This document shows positions 11,600 through 23,058 of a DNA stretch of 64,000 nt, one piece after another. Source of the DNA: Achatina immaculata (taxonomy: Eukaryota; Mollusca; Gastropoda; Stylommatophora; Achatinidae). A model generated the notes under the pieces. It searched no databases. It was not told the origin of the DNA and was given only the letters and a program-made list of their open reading frames with translations. The translations under genes and the position numbers were made by a program. The stretch is taken from the NCBI GenBank assembly GCA_009760885.1, contig CM019717.1:47012866-47076865 (forward strand), written 5' to 3'. Position 1 is the first letter of the stretch. Each line of letters opens with the position of its first letter.

Positions 11600-11805
11600 G
11601 GCGGTCAGCGACCCATTGCTGACTGCTTGCACCGGAGTTGGCAAACTATAGCCGACCAAGACCCTGTCCCACGCTCTCCGTTGATGCCCCTTGTAAGAGG
11701 CCCAGCCTGGCTAATGGGGTAGGGCGATCCCTATAGTCACCATGGCGACGGGGTCTGAAAAAAAATACCAGCTATAACCCACTCAACTTTCAATACGATA
11801 GGTAT
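11600..11805 (-). repeat. Family X copy (3' half)
   Basis: The minus strand carries TATAGCTGGTATT-like, CACCATGGTGACTATAGGG-like, GGTCTTGGTCGGCTATAG and the terminal doubled motif ending GGGTCGCTGACC. It matches the copies at 29,110 and 59,169 in order. The 5' third is missing or unrecognisable. Confidence 0.7.
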
Positions 11806-11999
11806 TCCGCGGCACCCTCACTCCACTGGGTTGAAGTTCCATGGAGACAGAACAACGGCATCATGGCAACCGTTGCTGGGAGAAGTATTCCAGGATAGGA
11901 GAGTGAGGCTGCTGACTGTTTGTACAGCTCATGGTTGTTGGTGGTGATAATGATGATGTTTGCGGGACTGTTAAGTCTGAGTCGTGGAGTCAAAGAGTC

Positions 12000-12335
12000 A
12001 GGAGCAGTTTCGGTGGAGTCGAAGTCGTGAAGTCAGAGAGTGAGAAGTGGTTTTGTGTGATGTCGGAATCGTGGATTCAAGAGTAGAAGCAGTTTTGTGT
12101 GATGTCGGAATCGTGGATTCAAGAGTCAGAAGCAGTTTTGTGTGATGTAGGAACCATGAAGAGTCAGACGGAGTTTTGTGTGATGTCGGAACCGTGGAGT
12201 TAGAGTTGGAAGCAGTTTTCGGTGGAGCTAGTGTCAAGGTGTCGGAGTTGGAAACAGAGTTGGGTGGAGTCAGAGTTGTGGAGTCAGAGTTGGAAGCGGA
12301 TTTAGATAGAGTTGGACAGGCGGGATTCAGAGTCA
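12000..12335. repeat. 43-bp minisatellite with decayed ends
   Basis: About eight units of a sequence built from AAGCAGTTTTGTGTGATGTC, GGAATCGTGGATTCAAGAGT and close variants. The centre units are alike and the outer units differ more. On the minus strand it is open for 112 codons as a Ser/Thr/Pro-rich repeat peptide; this follows from the repeat and is not taken as a gene. A related short segment lies at 23,665-23,770. Confidence 0.85.
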
Positions 12336-12677
12336 AAGGTATGACGCATTAACTGCATACTGGCAACAGTAGCAAGCGCGCTGAGAAGTATGTGTATATC
12401 GCACAGTAAGGGATAAAATAGCGGGAATTTTTGTTTAGTCATGGAAAGCTAGGAAACAGAAATAAAGGTAAATGATTAAGAGGGAACACAGTGAAGGTTT
12501 GGTTGGCAGGCAGAGGAAAAGATATTGAATGATTAATTAGAGACGAGCCAGCACAGGTGGACTGAAGTGGTTGAAAGCTTTCACTTCATGCGAGGCTGAG
12601 GTAGGTGGGATTAAGTAATTAAAGTAGAGGAAGTCTCGCCGCCTGTAACTGGAATAATGAGCGGCGTGTGTGGCTTC
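12336..12677. other. Stretch without recognised genes
   Basis: Single-copy-looking DNA between two arrays. No coding signal or known repeat is visible. Confidence 0.6.
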
Positions 12678-13817
12678 ATGTTGCTGCTGTTTCAGCGTGT
12701 GCTATTGTATTTATCTTCCAGCTTCGTCATTGTGTAAATGTTGCTGCTGTTTCAGCGTGTGCCATTGTATTTATCTTCCAGCTTCGTCATTGTGTAAATG
12801 TTGGTGCTGTTTCAGCGTGTGCCATTGTATTTATCTTCCAGCTTCGTCATTGTGTAAATGTTGGTGCTGTTTCAGCGTGTGCCATTGTATTTATCTTCCA
12901 GCTTCGTCATTGTGTAAATGTTGGTGCTGTTTCAGCGTGTGCCATTGTATTTATCTTCCAGCTTCGTCATTGTGTAAATGTTGCTGCTGTTTCAGCGTGT
13001 GCCATTGTATTTATCTTCCAACTTTTTCATTGTGTAAATGTTGCTGCTGTTTCAGCGTGTGCCATTGTATTTATCTTCCAGCTTCGTCATTGTGTAAATG
13101 TTGCTGCTGTTTCAGCGTGTGCCATTGTATTTATCTTCCAACTTTTTCATTGTGTAAATGTTGCTGCTGTTTCAGCGTGTGCCATTGTGTTTATCTTCCA
13201 GCTTTGTCATTGTGTAAATGTTGCTGCTGTTTCAGCGTGTGCCATTGTGTTTATCTTCCAACTTCGTCATTGTGTAAATGTTGCTGCTGTTTCAGCGTGT
13301 GCTATTGTATTTATCTTCCAGCTTCGTCATTGTGTAAATGTTGCTGCTGTTTCAGCGTGTGCTATTGTATTTATCTTCCAACTTTTTCATTGTGTAAATG
13401 TTGCTGCTGTTTCAGCTTGTGCTATTGCATTTATCTTCCAGCATCGTCATTGTGTAAATGTTGCTGCTGTTTCAGCGTGTGCCATTGTATTTATCTTCCA
13501 GCTTCGTCATTGTGTAAATGTTGCCGCTTTTTCAGCGTGTGCCATTGTATTTATCTTCCAGCTTTGTCATTGTGTAAATGTTGCCGCTTTTTCAGCGTGT
13601 GCCATTGTATTTATCTTCCAGCTTCTTCATTGTGTAAATGTTGCCGCTGTTTCAGCGTGTGCCATTGTATTTATCTTCCAACTTTTTCATTGTGTAAATG
13701 TTGCCGCTGTTTCAGCGTGTGCCATTGTATTTATCTTCCAGCTTCGTCATTGTGTAAATACTGCTGCTGTTTCAGCGTGTGTCATTGTATTTATCTTCCA
13801 ACTTAGTCATTGTGTAA
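12678..13817 (+). repeat. 60-bp tandem array, 19 units
   Basis: Nineteen units, each exactly 60 bp, begin ATGTTGCTGCTGTTTCAGCG and end TCATTGTGTAA. Units differ at a few positions only. Because 60 is a multiple of three, two plus frames stay open for about 380-400 codons, but neither starts with ATG. In the third frame each unit is its own 19-codon ORF running from ATG to TAA. Each unit also has two sequences shaped like splice acceptors (TGCTGCTGTTTCAG and TTTATCTTCCAG). Not called as a gene. Confidence 0.97.
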
Positions 13818-13819
13818 AT

Positions 13820-13968
13820 GCTGTTGGGTTTTTTTTTAATAAACAGTTTGGTATGTGTAATTTTCGCTCTTGGGTTTTAAAAAAAAAATAAACAGTTTGG
13901 TATGTGTAATTTTCGCTGTTGGGGTTTTTTTTAAATAAACAGTTTGGTATGTGTAATTTTCGCTATCT
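13820..13968. repeat. Three-copy 50-bp repeat after the 60-bp array
   Basis: Three units of a T-run, AATAAACAGTTTGGTATGTG and TAATTTTCGCT follow the 60-bp array directly. The unit is unrelated to the 60-bp unit. Each contains an AATAAA hexamer. Confidence 0.85.
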
Positions 13969-14157
13969 CTAAGATGCTAATGACTGCAGGTTTGAATTTC
14001 TTTCACTTTGAATTCACAACTGTCGCGTTTAATTTCCGAGTGCTGGTTTTAATCTGTGGTGGACTGGAAGATATCATATGATACATATTCTTTAGTCTGG
14101 TCATATATAAAAAGAAAAGGGCCAAACCGAAGCAGGGCAGGAAAAAAAAGCAGATGC

Positions 14158-14330
14158 TGCATTGTAACTAATCTTTCAGGCAGGACTTTCCAAGGCAAAG
14201 GATAGCAGGACGAACCAGGATCATCATCGAAACTAACATTTCAGGCAGGACTCCACAGGGCAAAAGATGGCAGAGCAGACCATTGGGCACCATTTCAACT
14301 AACCTTTCAGGCAAAGTTAAGGAAGATGGA
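14158..14330. repeat. Three-copy repeat of about 65 bp
   Basis: Three diverged units share ACTAACCTTTCAGGCAGGAC and GGCAAAAGATGGCAG. No coding signal is visible, and the DNA on both sides (13,969-14,157 and 14,331-14,837) shows nothing recognisable. Confidence 0.7.
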
Positions 14331-14837
14331 AAGCCGCAACACAAAATCGATCGAAGGGACCAGTATTATTTTCAGAGACGAAAATGGGCGTGTATGCCTG
14401 CCTGACATTCAGCTGATAGCATGTCAACCTGCACCCCACCGAGAACATTCAGTTTAGTACAAGTATATTAAGTACATAACAATGAGACGCTGAGAAGTAA
14501 GATTTTAAAAAAACCTAAGTTTTTATGTACATAATCTTATCGATACATTCACCAGTATAAAGTAACTAAACACATGAGATTGGCTTGAAGGAGTTTTGTT
14601 TGTAATTTATGTGGGTCCAGGAGTAACGAGATTTGGTGATGATGATTCTAATCATAAAATGTAATGAACATCACAGAAGCCTTCTATAAAGCTGGAATCG
14701 CGCTAAAGAAACAATACAGTTATACTCGTCTTTCATCCTCCATAAAGTACTCATACTTTCTAAAATACCAGTTTTGTCATGCAAAGTTCGGTACCTTATA
14801 CTTTTTTTTTTAATGTAAAATTAAATCTAACCTAATC

Positions 14838-16345
14838 CAATCGACTTACCAGCCCAACAATTAAATGTCAACCTAGATTAAATTACATTGCATGAAATTG
14901 AAACAGCAGTGAATTTAATGGCTAACAACAAAGCTGCAGGTGAAGATGAAACAACAACCGAAATGTTAAAAGCTATCAATAATGACAGCATGAGACAACT
15001 ACAGAGAATGCTTAATAAGATTTGGAAAGAAGAAAAGGTCCCTTCTAAATGGAAAATAGGGTTCATTGTTAAAATATTTTTTAAAAAAGGCAACCTTAGT
15101 GACTGTAACAATTGGAGAGTAGTAACTTTAATATCAGTTGTGTCAAAAGTATTTTGCAAGGTAGTTTTGAATATACTTAAAGATATAGTGGATACCGCAA
15201 TGAGAGAACAAGCAGGATTTCGAAAAGGGAGAAGCTGTCTCGACTAGATCTTTACTCTAAGAATAATACTTGAAAAGCAGAAACCATTAATACTGAACTT
15301 CATAGACTTTAAAAAAGACATTTGATAGCATACACAGAGATTCATTGTGGAGAACTTTAAGTATATATGGAATACCATCTAAAATTGTCAACATCATTAA
15401 TGACTTCTACAATGGATTTGTTTGTGTGCAGTCAAAACAGAAGAAGGGATGAGTGAATGGTTCCAGTTTGAAACAGGCGTGAAACAAGGATGTATACTGT
15501 CTCTTTTGCTTTTTGGAATTACAGTAGACTTCATAATGAAAAAATATATTGATTTTGCTGATGACATAACTCTTATCAGTAACAATGTGAATTCCATACA
15601 AGAAAAAACAGATATCCTGTCTTCACTGGCTAGCAAAATAAGACTTGAAATTAACAAGGACAAAACAAAAATAATGAAAATTCCCATTAATCAAAATGGA
15701 AAAATACACGTAGAAGGGACATATATTGAAGATGTCAATCAATTTTCATACCTTGGCAGCTACATAGACCAGGATGCTGACACCAGAAAGGAAGTTAGAA
15801 TTAGAATTGCAAAAGCAGCATCGATCTTCAAGAATCTTGAGAACATATGGCATTCAAAAATTATAAGCACAAAAACCAAGTTGAGACTTCAATTCAAATG
15901 TAATTTATGCATGCGAAAGCTGAAAAACTAAAGAAAAAGACAAGAAATTAGACTCTTTTGAAAACAAATGCCTAAGGAAAATACTTAGCATCAAGTGGAA
16001 CGAATTCAAGAACAATGCAGAGATAAGACAGATGACGGAACAACAACCAATCTCATGGGTGATCAAGGAGAGGAGGTGGACATATGTTGGTCACGTGATG
16101 AGAAGAAACAATCAGAGAATCCCAAAACAAGCTATCAAGTGAAACAACAGTCCAAAGAAAAAGAGGCAGACCGCGTAAAACTCTAAAGAGGACACAGTTA
16201 AGAGAGGCCAAATTAATAGGGATAAAATCCCTTAATGAGGTTGAAAGACTCGCCGAAGACAGGAAAAATTGCCGAACTACCTTGCGAGCCTTATGTGACG
16301 TTTAACGGCACAGGGAGGATATAAGATATAAGAAGAATCTAATCT
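14838..16345 (+). mobile_element. LINE-B copy, 5'-truncated, inactive
   Basis: Homology to the copy at 55,785 starts at about 14,838. Peptides seen in order: HEIETAVNLMANNKAAGED, CNNWRVVTLISVVSKVFCK, REQAGFRKGRSCLD then a stop, LNFIDFKK, GVKQGCILS, IDFADDITLIS (catalytic box), INKDKTKIMKIP, FSYLGSYIDQD, and the tail motifs REAKLIGIKSLNEVERLAED. Relative to 55.8-57.4 kb it lacks a block of about 57 bp just before the DFADD box and has several frameshifts and stops. The end has the same ATATAAGATATAAGAAG-type tail as the other copies. The endonuclease domain is absent. Confidence 0.93.
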
Positions 16346-17951
16346 AGATTACAAAATTAATACGCTTTACAAACATGAGGGGGGCATGAAATGTTTCTGT
16401 GACATATTTTTCTTACCTTATTTGCCGCGAGATTTAATCTGTACAAAATGCTTATATGCTGAAACAAAAGTCAAAACTGACTGATTCTCCTCCATGCAAA
16501 TTAAGCATCGTCAGCATGCTGGCCTGATTCCAAACGATTTCCCTGGTTGCTTTTTTAAAACTAGGTTTTTGATAATATAGACAGGTTATGGTAACCGGTG
16601 ACCTCCAAAAATTTCAGTTAAGTAGATAAAGTGAAAGATGCAAATTTTAGGGGGGGGGGGGGAACAGGTCAGACGAGGAGAACTGAGTTTTTGAGGGTAG
16701 AATTGGGCGCACGATAATGACGGGGTAAATCAGGATGAAGGCAGTGGGTTCCATTCACCCTCCAGAAAATGCACAAGCTGGTACTCTTCACTCTGTGTTC
16801 AGGAAACAGTTTACCTAGGAGAACAGAGAATATCCGCCTACAAGTCATACATCTGCATATTTCCTAAGCTGATTAAATCGATATGATTAGAGAGAGCGCG
16901 GGCACGCGTTTGTTTGTCTATTTGTTTGTTTGTTAATGAGATCACATGGCACACAAGACCGACAGGAGAGGAAGGAAAATGCGATATCAGGCTCAACGTG
17001 TGAGTAACAGAGAGTGTGGTGAATAAAAAATAAAAAATAAAACATTATCATTCTATACTTGAAAATGAGGCGAACTCCAAGAGAGAAGGAAGAAGATAAA
17101 AGATCCGGTAACACAGCATCGCTAGTAGGGCAAGTGACCAGAGTCCACATATGATGAATTGACAAGAGATCTCGAATTCTATATTTTTCCAATTTTGTTT
17201 CAAGAGAAACCCAACAAAATGCCCACCCTTGGTTAAAATTTCATTGCTCACGTTATTGCATGTGCTGGTTTGTTTTGATGTTTGAATCGTCATTTTTATA
17301 AGTGATTTATTTTCATTCTGTTATTTTGCAACGTGATCGATTTGTTGGGTGCTAGAGTTATAGAACTTGTGAGAAAATAAAGGTCCAAACATCAGAGATT
17401 GTAAGGGAAAGGCAGTAGGAACAGCGAAAAAAAAAGGGGTGGGAATGTTTCATGTATGAGCATGTGAAGAGAATTAACGCCTACGCCCGGTTAAAATTCT
17501 TGGCTATGTGCTGTCAGTTGGAAGCCTGTTTACTTTATTTAGCACACTACTTAGGTGTGCACCGCAGGTGAGGGGAACATTTGAGGCCTCGTGTTTATAT
17601 TTGTTTCTTTCCTACGTGAAATAGCACTTTTCCACGCTGAGAAGTATGTCACCACTGGCGCTCTTCCAACAACACAACAGCAACGTTCGGTGTGCTTTGT
17701 TTTTTACGTATCCATTCAAATGCTGAGATTTCTTATTGCTTTATCTTTGGAGTTGACCTTAGCACGTGGATGTCACTGAGAGTTAAGCAGTCTTTGATAA
17801 GCATGAATCATGGTTGGGGCAAATTGTTAGCCCTTGTCAAGTGCGTGGTGAATGAGCGGGGTTGAGTTCCGCCACAGAGGAAGATTGTGTTGTGATGGAG
17901 CTTCAGATTATCATCGGAAATAGAAATTAGGTTTAAGACTCAGTGTAGTTA
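16346..17951. other. Stretch without recognised genes
   Basis: A G run is at 16,650-16,662. At 16,868-16,887 the sequence AAGCTGATTAAATCGATATG, followed by an AG run, is shared with 28,038-28,057. The remaining short frames are without features. Confidence 0.5.
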
Positions 17952-19218
17952 CAATGGGTGGTTGATAAGTTCTCGGCATAAGGTACAACAGATTATTTGT
18001 CGACAACTTTTTTGGGTTGTTTCTCAACATAGTCCCCTTGCAAGTATATGCACTTAGTCCAGCGATCCTGGAGCATACGGATCCCTTCTTTGTAAAAGTC
18101 AGCATCTTGTGCCAGTAGAAAGTGCTCTACAGCATGAAGGAAATTTTGCGACCACTGAGCTCCTTTTTGAGTTTGGTAAACAGATAATACTCCGAAGGGG
18201 CCAAATCTGGGGAATAAGAAGGATGTTCAAGAAACTGGAAGCCGCATTCATGATTGACAGCCATTGCCACCGCCGACTTGTGAACTGGAGCATTGTCTTG
18301 ATGAAAGATGATTCATCACGTCAGTTTCCCTCGACGCTTTTCCTTCAATTTGACCCGCAGTTGCTTCACAAGATTAGCATAATAGGCCCCAGTGACCGTT
18401 CTGCCCTTTTGAAGATAGTCTACTAATAGCACACATGAATCTCAAAAGATGGAAGCCATCACTTTACCTGCAGACAGAACCACCTTTGCTTTCTTTGGAG
18501 TTTGGGATCCATGATATTTCCACTGCTTTGACTGTTATTTGGTTTCTGGTTGAAAATGATGAACTCAAGTCTCATCCATAGTCACATATTGCTGAAGAAA
18601 CTTTTCAAGATCTGCAGAAAAATGGCCAAGATTGTCTCTTGACATGTTGAGACGCTGTCGTTTGTGATCAGCTCCAAGAAGTTTCGGGACCCATCGAACA
18701 GAGACCTTTGTTATTTGAAGATCATTGTGAATAATGGCACGAACACGTTTCTGGGAGATGCCCAACTCAGTAGCAATGTACCACTCAGTTAGTCGTCGAT
18801 CCTCCATTATCCAGAATGGATTCCGGCGGTGGTTTCATCGGTGGTTATCGTTCTTGGTCTTTCTGGACGGGGATCATCTTCCAGACTCTCCCTTCCATGT
18901 TTGAATTGAGCTGCCCATTTCTTCACTGTTCTGTAAGAAGGGGCACTCTCCCCTAGAGTCTCTACTATATCCTCATGGATCTCCGATGATAAGCCCTCGA
19001 TGCAGAAGTAGCGAATCACTGCTCGATGAGAAATGTTATCCATTTTCTGAATTTTTGCCACCCCTTACCACTTCAGTAGCGTGTTAAAAAAATTGGTTGC
19101 AGTTAATTTCTTGAAACTTGTTTAATCTTACATTAACCTGATCTACAAATGCACCTAATATCAACTGTGTGTTTCAAGTATTTGTACCTTATGCCGAGAA
19201 CTTATCAATCAGCCTTCG
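17952..19218 (-). mobile_element. Complete mariner element with TIRs and TA duplication
   Basis: Inverted ends share TTGATAAGTTCTCGGCATAA and match over about 37 bp with a few mismatches near the tips (17,952-17,988 and 19,182-19,218). A TA dinucleotide flanks each side (17,950-17,951 and 19,219-19,220), the target duplication of the mariner/Tc1 superfamily. The length, 1,267 bp, is the usual mariner size. It contains one broken transposase gene on the minus strand. Confidence 0.95.
18100..19061 (-). pseudogene. Mariner transposase, broken
   Basis: The start codon is at 19,061. N-terminal helix-turn-helix motifs: HRAVIRYFCIEGLSSEIH, YRTVKKWAAQFKHGRESLED, then after a frameshift near 18,808 MEDRRLTEWYIATELGISQ and VSVRWVPKLLGADHKRQR. 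The first catalytic region is MDET followed by a TGA where most relatives have Trp, then VHHFQPETK. The second is QDNAPVHKSA; the third region is YSPDLAPSEYYLF. There are 34 residues between the second Asp and the last acidic residue, which is Glu rather than the Asp typical of mariner. The C-terminus is shifted out of frame. Inactive. Confidence 0.9.
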
Positions 19219-19220
19219 TA

Positions 19221-19587
19221 TATGGTCACACGAGAGACCAACTGGCGGCCATCAGGCCGTATGAGCTCCACCTGACCCTTTTGCAGAGTCCATGAAGTTA
19301 TTACGAAAATGTAACTTATTTGATAAAAATTAACAACAACAAAAAAGATGTAAAATATACTAAAAAAAACATTTTTAAAAGATACGAACAACTAATTAAA
19401 AAACAATTAATTCACCGTTACTTCCTTTCTGTCACTCTTTTTCTCTTTTATTTGATGTAAGGTGGCAAAAAAAAAAACCACACACACACACAACTTTGAT
19501 TTCCGTACACAGTTGTGGTCATGAGGCCATTTAAGTTGCACACCCCAGTTATAAGAGAACACAGCGTAGCATACTTATATATCATGC
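19221..19587. other. Stretch between the mariner and hAT elements
   Basis: AT-rich, with a (CA)n tract at about 19,479-19,492. No gene is visible. Confidence 0.6.
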
Positions 19588-19595
19588 CTTTAGAT
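19588..19595. repeat. hAT target-site duplication, left
   Basis: CTTTAGAT, repeated exactly at 23,059-23,066. Eight-bp duplications are the signature of hAT insertion. Confidence 0.95.
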
Positions 19596-19619
19596 CAGCG
19601 GTTCTCAGACCTTTTTGCT

Positions 19620-20850
19620 GCACGCCCCACATTTAAAATTAAAACATTTTTGCGGCCTACTAATAAAGTGCTGTATATTTCCAAGGTATAAATATAATTT
19701 TATAAAGTATTATGCAATATTTTCTCTACATGTTTAACTGCGTATTCATTGCTACACAAAAGTTCTTTTTATTTACCTTAAAGATGGCACTGTTTCCGGT
19801 TGGATAACATGTCTTTTCTGCTTGGAATTTGTGACAAACACACTCGAAGATCATCCTCCATTTTCATTCTTGAACGATATTTCGTGTTTATAGCGGTCAA
19901 TGCAGAAAAGGAAACTTCGCATAAATAATTTTAAAAAAGGTAGAATTTTCATCGCCAGGGCTGACAACAACCGATATTCCAGCGAAACAGTCCACCAAAA
20001 GGAAGAGATATCCACAGCGGGGTCGTTAAATTTGATTTGTAATGTGCGATCGCTAGACAGTTCCGCTAATTCTTCTTGTGCACGACCGGTTATTTTAGAG
20101 AATGCACATGAAAAGGATTACGAATCAAGTCGTACGCTTTAATGTCTTTGGGCGTGAAGTATTTGTCAAAATATTCAGCAAGAGATGTCAGATTCCCTTT
20201 ACACCAGTGACCCCTTCCATAATCTCGCCATTAACTTTATTGCACTCTATAAATTCACAGAACAAATGAAACATGTCTTTTGATTTGTTCTCGAGTTGCG
20301 TGCGCCAAAGTCGTAGTTTCTTCTTAAAGGCTGCAACTTTGTCGTATGTATTGAGTATACTGGCAACTTTAACCTGCAGTGATGTGTTCAAACTATTCTA
20401 GAGGCTAAAAATGTCAGCAAGCTATGCCAACATGGCAAGCCACTCAGTATCAGCGACCTTACCTGCCAGGTCGAGATTGTGTTCTGTCAAAAACTGCAAT
20501 AATTCTAAATGAAGCTCAAACACCCTTGCGAGAACTTTTCCTCTGGACACCCAACGCACAGCCGAGTGCAATATGCGATGCTTGTGTTCTGCATCTGACT
20601 CAATACAAAGTTGAAATAATCGACTGTTCACTGTTCTAGTTTTTATGAAGTTTACAACCCGAGCATAGTCTTCGAGTACAGATTCAAGAGTTTAATTCAA
20701 CTTCGTTGAAGCGAGTGTCTCACGATGGATCATGCAATGGGTACCTACAATCTCGGGTGACACTTGCTTTATGCGAGTTACAACACCACTGATGTGGGCA
20801 GTCATTGTGGCAGTACCGTCGGTGAAAACACCGATGCAATTCGTCCACTG
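19620..20850 (-). pseudogene. hAT transposase, C-terminal part (broken)
   Basis: Reading from 20,850 down: LQWTNCIGVFTDGTATMTAH (the region with a catalytic Asp, FTDG), SGVVTRIKQVSP, THCMIHRETLAS, a stop, then RILHSAVRWVSRGKVLARVF with the conserved RW of hAT enzymes, LNLxLAGKVADTEWLAML-like text, and after further breaks LNTYDKVAAFKKKLRLW and MFHLFCEF. The order matches ZBED5/FAM200-type transposases. The segment just before LQW, which should hold the first catalytic Asp (the DES motif), is missing at the K-repeat junction. Below about 20,100 coding text fades out. Confidence 0.85.
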
Positions 20851-21889
20851 CAGTCCGCTGCTGGGGAGATTCTTCAGCTGCCGTGCGTGGAGCGGTGCTC
20901 CTCCCGGCCAGTGAAGAAAGGTGCAAATGGGGTTGCCGCGCGGTACCACTGCGGAAAAGATGGTAGAAAGGATAAAACGAAGCAAACAGTCAAGTCACGG
21001 CACTTCTGGTCTTGAGGTCGGCCACGTCCTACGTGCACTAATATCGGGTGAATTGCCTGAACCGGCTTAACACAGAGGTTAAGACAGTGCTGGCGAGACT
21101 CTTCGGATGCCGCGCGTGGAGTGAAGCTCCTCCCGGTCAAGGAAGAAATTGCGGAAAAGAAATAAGGGTTGCTGTGCGGCGCCGATGTGAAAAGGTGAAG
21201 GAAAAGATAAAGTGAAGTCTAATCGGAATGTCCAGTAGTATAGCTGTGAGAGCTTACACATATCACGGCGCCTCTGCTGTAGAGGCCGGCCACGTCCGAA
21301 ATACACATAAACTGGTGAAATATGCCTAAACCGGCATACACTAGGGGTGAAACTTGATGGCTAGGTATGTCACGCCACCTCCGCTCTAGAGGTCGGTCAC
21401 GCCCGATATAAACCCATATTGGTGAAATATGCCTAAACCGGGTCACACCAGGGGATGAAACCTGAAGGCTACGTATGTCACGGTACCTCTGCTCTAGAGG
21501 TCGGTCACGTCCAAAACACGCCCATACTGGGATAATATGCATAAACCGGCTTAACCCAGGGGTGGAAGTCACTAGTGGCGAGGATTCGTCCTGGACAAAA
21601 GCTCCATCCTGGTCACAACTAAGAAGGGTAGCGGCCACGACTACAAAATGCTGAAGTCGGAGACACTGGACCAGGGCAGTCTAGATAGGCAACCACCTCT
21701 CACCCGGCGGGGATGTATGCGTATCCTAATCATGCTGAGGTTTTCCAGTGAGAAAGTCCAACACTGGTCTGGATAAGCAACCACCCCTCACCTGGCAGGG
21801 ATATACTGATATCCAAAACACGTCGAGGTCTTTCGGTGAGAAAGTCCAGCTCTAGACTAAACTGTTGCAACGAAAACCACGGTGTCACG
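20850..21889 (+). repeat. K repeat, copy 1 (inside hAT)
   Basis: Shared with 46,985-48,013 in the same orientation on the plus strand. It has a modular build: two A modules (20,851-21,086 and 21,087-21,361; built on TCCTCCCGGCCAGTGAAGAA, CGGCACCTCTGCTCTAGAGG and AAACCGGCTTAACCCAGGGG-type text), two B modules (about 21,361-21,468 and 21,469-21,584), a linker, and two C modules (about 21,672-21,768 and 21,769-21,857; built on GGCAACCACCTCTCACC and GAGAAAGTCCA). It ends GCAACGAAAACCACGGTGTC then ACG. On the minus strand a 139-codon frame reads as repeats of a GRDRPLEQRYRDI-type motif. The function is unknown. Confidence 0.9.
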
Positions 21890-22480
21890 TTCATTTAGCT
21901 GCTCGACAATGTCCTCTGACATTTCTGATATCCTGCGGACAGTATCTTTCGAGATGGGAATGCTTTTCAGTTTTGTAGCGTATTCTGAGCCGAACAATAT
22001 GTGATAAATGTCAACAGCGGTTGGCATGATTAGATCTTCTCCAATCGTGTGCGGTTTCTTTGATTTTGCGATTCTTTTGGCAATCAGGTACGACGCTTTA
22101 AGAGTATATTCGTTGCTCTTGTTTTTAAAACTATCTTCTGTTTACTATATTCCTCAGCTTTACGTTTGAAAAATTCTTTGGTTTTATTCTATAGATCTGG
22201 ATGTCTTGTAGTTAGATGAGGACGCAATTTCATCGGCTTCATTTCCTCATTAGAGAGGATTTGCACACAAATAACACACTGTGGCAGATTTTTGTCATTT
22301 GTTGATGGAACGAAATCATACTTAATATACTCCACATCATATTTGAGCGTATTTAGTTTTCGTACAAGTATCAACGTTAACGTCGTTTTGATCACAGTCA
22401 CTTTCGCTGCCACTATTATCAATTTGTTTGCGCTAAGTCGAAGGCTTACCTTTCACAAATCGATCCATTTTAGTGCCTAA
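21890..22480 (-). pseudogene. hAT transposase, N-terminal part with BED finger
   Basis: It starts near 22,470 with MDRFVKGKPS. A BED zinc finger follows at about 22,285-22,190: C-V-I-C with NEEMKPMKL and HLTTRH, giving the C-x2-C...H-x4-H pattern. After frame breaks: KKPHTIGEDLIMPTAVDIYH, LFGSEYATKLKSIPISKDTV and RRISEMSEDIVEQLNE, which stops at the K-repeat junction. BED fingers bind DNA in hAT transposases. Sequence and order are close to the ZBED5/FAM200 group. Confidence 0.85.
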
Positions 22481-23058
22481 ATTTTACAAGTTTAAACAGT
22501 ACAAAAAAAAAAAAGCTATCGGAAAAGTCACAACGATCACTGCGTGGGTTACTGGAATCCGTTGATTAATCCAATACGAATTACACACAGCATCAAGACC
22601 GAATAGAGGCTCGCAAAGAACGAAGTATGATTTTTAAACTAAAACACAATTGCTGAGAATTATATTTCACTTCTGCTCTCTTGCTGACTGTTCTCTAAAA
22701 TTACATTGTAAAACTGCACGTTTCAGCAACACGGTCAGAAAGACGCCGGTGTCGCACTTCAAAAGCGATGCCATCTTTTTATGTTCGCCACATTTCTGTT
22801 TGATGCTGAAGAAACGCTATCTGGACCATCCTTACTCCAATACCCGCACTGCAGACAAGTTAATAAAGCGACCTACAATTCTGCGGCTTGCATCCGTGCA
22901 ATCTGCTGCTATGCATTGCGTGAAAAATGCGGAATAATATTTTATTATATCTACTTTATTATTATTATTTGTTTGCTGCTTTGAGACTTCATCACGACCC
23001 ACAATACTCCCTGTCACGGCCCACCATTGGGTCGCTGCCCATGGGTTGAGAACCACTG

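Larger units (their letters stand above)
19596..23058 (-). mobile_element. Full-length hAT element (ZBED5/FAM200-like group)
   Basis: The ends are inverted: CAGCGGTTCTCAGACC at 19,596 and, read inward from 23,058, CAGTGGTTCTCAACCC. These are typical tips for this hAT group. A perfect 8-bp duplication flanks the element. It encodes on the minus strand a BED-finger transposase and is 3,463 bp long, of which about 1,040 bp is a K repeat inserted in the transposase gene. The coding region holds stops and frameshifts besides the insertion, so the element is dead. Confidence 0.95.

Noticed and set aside
12668..13891. Open frames of 378 and 407 codons as a repeat protein
   Set aside because: They follow from a 60-bp unit without stops in two frames. 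Neither begins with ATG, both run into the flank, and no splice or promoter context was found.
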